The notes beneath the pieces were generated by a model that worked only from the letters and a program-made list of their open reading frames with translations, did not search any database and had not been told where the DNA came from. The translations under genes and the position numbers were made by a program. Below, in pieces: positions 7,762-9,966 of a stretch of DNA of 9,966 nucleotides; positions within the stretch are counted from its first letter, which is position 1; each line of letters opens with the position of its first letter. This DNA comes from JBDTRY01 sp039931435 (GTDB taxonomy: Bacteria; Acidobacteriota; Thermoanaerobaculia; Gp7-AA8). The stretch covers positions 1 to 9,966 of the forward strand of contig JBDTRY010000136.1 in assembly GCA_039931435.1 (NCBI GenBank), written 5' to 3'.

Positions 7762-7819
7762 TGAAAAATCAAAAGTCAGAATTCAAATTGCAACACCGCG
7801 TCTGCCTCTTGATTTTTCA
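7762..7819. repeat. 11-bp perfect inverted repeat in the mraZ-rsmH spacer
   Basis: TGAAAAATCAA (7762-7772) and TTGATTTTTCA (7809-7819) are exact reverse complements with a 36-nt loop. The stem is AT-rich, so modest in stability. It takes up most of the 79-nt spacer and lies 6 nt from the rsmH GTG. No T-run follows it in the transcribed direction, so it does not look like a terminator. Confidence 0.7.
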
Positions 7820-7834
7820 ATGTCCTGTTCTTGT

Positions 7835-8275
7835 TCAGACTCCGTGCAGTTCGAGCTCCTTGTAGTCCTCAGGGGTCAGTGGCGACTCCGTCAACCGTGT
7901 CTGCATCCGCTCCTCATTCCAGACGATGAGGTGATCCTGGCTTCCGAGAACGACGACGTCTTCAGTAATGCCTGCCACGTTGCGCAGAACAGCGGGGACG
8001 AGCAGCCGGCCCTGGCTATCGATCGCCGCGAGCTGGCCGTAGTAGTTGACCCGCTCCAGAAGCCTGAGCTTGGAAAGTGAGGCCGAGGGCACTTTCGAAA
8101 GCCGACCCTGGAACTCCTCCCAGACCGGAAGCGGATAGATCAGGGCCCGATCCCCCTCAAAAGAAGTAATGAAGCAGTCCACGCCGTACTTCTCTTCGAT
8201 GATCTTCCGGAACGAGGTCGGAACCTTGATCCGGCCTTTGTCATCGATCTTGGCGGGGGCATGCCCCATGAGCAC
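7835..8275 (-). CDS. mraZ: MraZ, transcriptional regulator of the dcw cluster
   Basis: DNA-binding protein with two AbrB-like (SpoVT-type) half-domains that assembles into a ring and regulates its own operon. With the chosen start it is 146 aa. The two repeated motifs are visible: IDDKGRIKVPTSFR (10-23) and IDSQGRLLVPAVLR (85-98), each holding a D-x-x-G-R loop. They are separated by IYPLPVWEEFQGRL (46-59) and LERVNYYGQ (73-81). The GTG at 8275 gives (M)LMGHAPAKIDDKGR, which aligns with the family's usual M-[FL]-x-G start. The ATG at 8269 is an alternative that removes two residues. A longer frame from 8362 is rejected because it would begin inside the operator repeats. The Shine-Dalgarno is weak (GGA about 7 nt before GTG). 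It is the first gene of the cluster and lies 55 nt downstream of four GTGG repeats likely to be its own binding sites. Confidence 0.95.
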   Translation of the reverse strand: MLMGHAPAKIDDKGRIKVPTSFRKIIEEKYGVDCFITSFEGDRALIYPLPVWEEFQGRLSKVPSASLSKLRLLERVNYYGQLAAIDSQGRLLVPAVLRNVAGITEDVVVLGSQDHLIVWNEERMQTRLTESPLTPEDYKELELHGV

Positions 8276-8330
8276 TTGAATGTCCACGGATGGTAGATTT
8301 CCGACACACGTTTGTTGTGTTTGATGGGGA

Positions 8331-8370
8331 AAGCTACCACTATTTTCCACCGCCGTCCACAAAATTCCAC
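8331..8370 (-). promoter_or_regulatory. MraZ operator: four phased GTGG decamers
   Basis: Read on the minus strand, four consecutive 10-nt units each begin GTGG: GTGGAATTTT (8370-8361), GTGGACGGCG (8360-8351), GTGGAAAATA (8350-8341) and GTGGTAGCTT (8340-8331). Known MraZ boxes are tandem GTGG/TGGG-type repeats spaced one helical turn apart upstream of mraZ (E. coli, Mycoplasma), so position, core and 10-nt phase all fit. An inverted GTGGAA also occurs at 8392-8397. Confidence 0.85.
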
Positions 8371-8371
8371 C
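8342..8371 (-). promoter_or_regulatory. Tentative mraZ promoter elements inside the operator
   Basis: A -10-like GAAAAT (8347-8342) lies in the third GTGG unit, with only weak -35-like matches 16-17 nt upstream (TGGAAT or GTGGAA around 8370-8364). If used, the repeats would sit on the polymerase site, as expected for autorepression. The match to a sigma-70 consensus is poor, and the true start site may lie elsewhere in 8276-8450. Confidence 0.25.
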
Positions 8372-8629
8372 ATGTGAAGAGAACCAAGCCGGTGGAACCC
8401 ATGGAGCGCGCCCCTCCGGAAGGCGACCCTCAGGCGCTAAAGGGGGTCGTAGTCAGGGGTTCGTGAGTCCGGCAGGGCGGGGGTGGACTGCAGGAGGGAG
8501 TCGAGGGCGGTGACGACGAGGGCTCGTGGGTGTTGAACGGGAAACGGCGAGGCCTATGTGCGGGGAATTACCTACGATCACGGCGTGTCGCCGTCCGCGC
8601 GGCCCCGTTCATCAGAGCTACCAAACACG
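8371..8629. other. Intergenic stretch upstream of the mraZ operator
   Basis: This is the rest of the roughly 400-nt gap between the DUF1232 gene and mraZ. I see no tRNA, no RNase P RNA core (the GAGGAAAGTCC-type motif is absent) and no plausible start-to-stop gene. A short minus-strand frame ending TAG at 8437-8439 has GC-rich third positions (LVVTALDSLLQSTPALPDSR) but no start codon, so it may be a gene remnant or chance. Confidence 0.5.
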
Positions 8630-8672
8630 AAAAATCTGCACGCGAGGTGATGGCCGCCCATTCGGCGTGCAG
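8630..8672 (-). terminator. Rho-independent terminator-like hairpin after the DUF1232 gene
   Basis: Directly after the TGA stop, the minus strand reads CTGCACGC (8672-8665) and its exact complement GCGTGCAG (8643-8636), followed by A and five Ts (8634-8630). The loop holds an inner ATGG-GCGG-CCAT hairpin. The 8-bp GC-rich stem plus T-run fits intrinsic termination and would insulate the dcw cluster from the upstream unit. Confidence 0.7.
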
Positions 8673-9170
8673 TCAATCGAAAAAACGCTTCAGCCCTTTG
8701 AGCACGCGAGGATTGACCAGTCTGTCCGAGGAGGACATGACCCGGTGTACGAAGGCAAGAATGTCTTCGCGGCCGCTCCAGTGCTCCCGCACGATCTCAG
8801 GATCAACATCGGCGAGAAGCCGGCTGACGATGAATGCCCCGAGAACGACATCATCGAGGAAACCGATCGGTCCGAACAGAAACTCGGGAAGAAGATCGAG
8901 TGGCGAGAGAAAATAGGCCACGCCAGCTCCCAGGAGCAGCTTGCTCTTCGAGGCCACGCGAGGATCGTTGGCCAGCCTCCAGAGAAGAATGAACATGTCC
9001 GGAGCGGCCATAAGGAACTCCCCTGCCGAGCCGGCAGCCGGACCCTTTTCGGCAAGGTATCTGGAAATCCGGACTCTGATGCGGTCGTAGAACCGGAACG
9101 CGTCGGCTCGAGATACCTTGCTCTTCGCCAAAGCTGAAGACGATTTGCCTGCTCCGTTCCCGGGGCTCAT
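8673..9170 (-). CDS. DUF1232 (YkvA-like) membrane protein
   Basis: 165-aa protein with a recognisable DUF1232 core at about 74-118: SKLLLGAGVAYFLSPLDLLPEFLFGPIGFLDDVVLGAFIVSRLL. The family signature is the Y-x-x-SP-x-DL-P stretch followed by G-x-x-DD, predicted as a short membrane hairpin. The family's biochemical function is not established. A polar, basic N-terminus (1-40) and a hydrophobic patch at about 51-65 (EFLMAAPDMFILLWR) precede the core, and the C-terminal 45 residues are soluble and charged. The ATG overlaps the upstream gene's stop as ATGA, so the two are probably co-translated; there is little independent Shine-Dalgarno. A terminator-like hairpin follows. Adjacency to mraZ need not imply a role in division. 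Confidence 0.85.
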   Translation of the reverse strand: MSPGNGAGKSSSALAKSKVSRADAFRFYDRIRVRISRYLAEKGPAAGSAGEFLMAAPDMFILLWRLANDPRVASKSKLLLGAGVAYFLSPLDLLPEFLFGPIGFLDDVVLGAFIVSRLLADVDPEIVREHWSGREDILAFVHRVMSSSDRLVNPRVLKGLKRFFD

Positions 9171-9652
9171 CCCAGTTTCACGCTCGGGGGCACGTCGGCG
9201 CCCCCGCTCCCGAGACGGACACGTACGCCTCCGGCCACGATTCGAATCTCCTCGATGGTCACATCGATGAATGATGGCAAGAAGCGGTCCAGCGCAACGG
9301 AAAGCACCATTTGCTCTGACTGCAGAGTCACGCCTTCGGGAAAACCGTCCTTCGGGGCCAGGCTGACGAGCAGTTTCGGCACGGGGATGAATCCGAACGC
9401 AGAAAGATCACGCAGCGGAACCTGCACGAGCATTCCGCGGACGACGATGTCCCGAACTGCCAGACTGAAGGGAACGGTAAAGAGCTTCTGTACCTTCCCC
9501 TGGATGGCGAGATGGTCCTGCGCGAACTCGAGATTGAGGTCCTGGATGGGAACTCCGTTTTCGCGAATGAACGCGGCGGCGAGCTGGCGGATTTTCGCGC
9601 CGCTGATGATGACCTCGAAGCCGTTCCACTGTACGAGCCGCTCCTGATTCAT
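9167..9652 (-). CDS. Conserved-looking protein of unknown function, possibly LmeA/DUF2993-like
   Basis: 161-aa protein. I cannot assign a family firmly. It has no signal peptide or membrane helix. After MNQERLVQWNGFEVIISGAKIRQLAAAF it alternates short beta-like segments (LNLEFAQDHLAIQGKVQ, FSLAVRDIVVRGMLVQVPL, IDVTIEEIRIVAGGVRVRLG) with proline-bearing turns. This resembles the repetitive beta layout of lipid-binding LmeA/DUF2993 proteins, but that is a shape resemblance only. The start is well supported by AGGAGAG about 6-7 nt before the ATG. The gene overlaps the DUF1232 gene as ATGA, and the pair probably forms a small operon ending at the hairpin before mraZ. Coding is supported by the tight coupling and good ribosome binding site rather than by homology. 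Confidence 0.8.
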   Translation of the reverse strand: MNQERLVQWNGFEVIISGAKIRQLAAAFIRENGVPIQDLNLEFAQDHLAIQGKVQKLFTVPFSLAVRDIVVRGMLVQVPLRDLSAFGFIPVPKLLVSLAPKDGFPEGVTLQSEQMVLSVALDRFLPSFIDVTIEEIRIVAGGVRVRLGSGGADVPPSVKLG

Positions 9653-9680
9653 CGATTTCTCTCCTCAGAGTGAGACTGCC

Positions 9681-9700
9681 GCGAGGCTTAGCATCCTCGC
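9681..9700. repeat. Short palindrome in the leader of the 161-aa gene
   Basis: GCGAGG (9681-9686) and CCTCGC (9695-9700) are complementary around an 8-nt loop that itself contains a GC-TTA-GC core. It is 28 nt upstream of the ATG at 9652. It could be an operator half-site pair or a leader hairpin; nothing in the sequence decides. Confidence 0.4.
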
Positions 9701-9766
9701 TGCGGGCGCAGTTCCCCATTTCATCAGAAGCCGTCGCGAGAACTGCGATCGTGGCCTTGAGCGAAC

Positions 9767-9949
9767 TGTCATCCTGAGCGGGGGAACGGCGCAGGCGCCG
9801 GTGTCACATGGAATGATACGACTTCCTCTGCATGTCATCCTGAAGCGTCGAGCGAAGGATCTCTTCTACCTTCCCGGTTGCCAGCGTGATGAAGGGCACG
9901 ATTCTCGTTGACGAGATCCTTCGGTCGCTGCGCTCCCTCAAGGATGACA
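9767..9949. repeat. Dispersed-repeat cluster: one partial copy plus an inverted pair
   Basis: TGTCATCCTGAGCG occurs at 9767-9780, followed by a CGGCGC-AG-GCGCCG hairpin at 9787-9800. A fuller unit, TGTCATCCTGAAGCG...GAAGGATCTC, spans 9833-9863, and an inverted relative, GAGATCCTTCGG...AAGGATGACA, spans 9913-9949. The outer ends of the pair (TGTCATCC / GGATGACA, and the inner AGGATCTC / GAGATCCT) are exact complements. Sequences of this type recur between genes in several phyla, including Acidobacteriota. The rest of the 314-nt stretch 9653-9966 holds no gene I can support. Confidence 0.7.
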
Positions 9950-9966
9950 AATTCAACAGACCCCGT

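Noticed and set aside
8276..8362. N-terminal extension of MraZ to 175 aa
   Set aside because: It would start inside the GTGG operator repeats and adds residues absent from the family. The GTG at 8275 gives the usual M-L-x-G start.
8437..8550. Start-less 38-codon minus-strand frame with coding-like third positions
   Set aside because: No start codon follows its upstream stop, and there is no recognisable domain. At most it is a gene remnant, so it is not listed as a gene.
8363..8672. RNase P RNA (rnpB) upstream of mraZ, as in some bacteria
   Set aside because: The conserved GAGGAAAGTCC-type core and its partner strand are absent on both strands.
8526..9137. 203-codon plus-strand frame opposite the DUF1232 gene
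   Set aside because: The minus strand encodes a recognisable DUF1232 core with ATGA coupling. The plus frame is charged, lacks a domain, and is a shadow.
9653..9966. CRISPR array from the repeated GTCATCCT units
   Set aside because: There are only two or three diverged copies in mixed orientation and with irregular spacing, which fits a dispersed repeat and not an array.

Overview
The window is the first part of a bacterial division and cell wall (dcw) cluster, read entirely on the minus strand, with a two-gene unit upstream of it. In transcription order (high to low coordinates) it holds: an unrecognised 161-aa protein, a DUF1232 membrane protein, a terminator-like hairpin, a promoter region with an MraZ-type operator, mraZ, rsmH (mraW), ftsL, ftsI with one PASTA domain, murE, murF, and mraY, which runs off the left edge. 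No gene on the plus strand is credible; the long plus-strand frames are antisense shadows of murE, murF, ftsI and rsmH.

Organism: a moderately GC-rich (about 60%) Gram-negative-type bacterium. MurE carries the DNPR signature of meso-diaminopimelate-adding enzymes. The MraZ sequence, the PASTA-bearing FtsI, the gene order and the dispersed repeat ending GTCATCCT/AGGATCTC at the right edge all recall Acidobacteriota or a neighbouring phylum. This placement is inference from remembered family sequences, not from a search.

How the genes work together: MraZ is the cluster's transcription factor and RsmH methylates 16S rRNA. FtsL and FtsI belong to the septal peptidoglycan machine. MurE and MurF add meso-DAP and D-Ala-D-Ala to the UDP-MurNAc peptide, and MraY moves the finished pentapeptide onto undecaprenyl phosphate to give lipid I. 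ftsL-ftsI-murE are tightly coupled (TGATG and GTGA overlaps), and murF-mraY are 1 nt apart. Three spacers break the coupling: mraZ-rsmH (79 nt), rsmH-ftsL (184 nt) and murE-murF (283 nt).

The coding content is ordinary and I found no new protein system. The unusual material is in the spacers: four exactly phased GTGG decamers ahead of mraZ; a 23-bp imperfect inverted repeat enclosing a G-quadruplex-prone segment ahead of ftsL; an 11-bp perfect inverted repeat ahead of rsmH; a structured 283-bp spacer with a possible small ORF between murE and murF; and an inverted dispersed repeat at the right end. Both rsmH and ftsL lack a visible Shine-Dalgarno, and in each the inverted repeat ends only 6-8 nt before the start codon. 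That makes a shared start-site control the most interesting hypothesis here.
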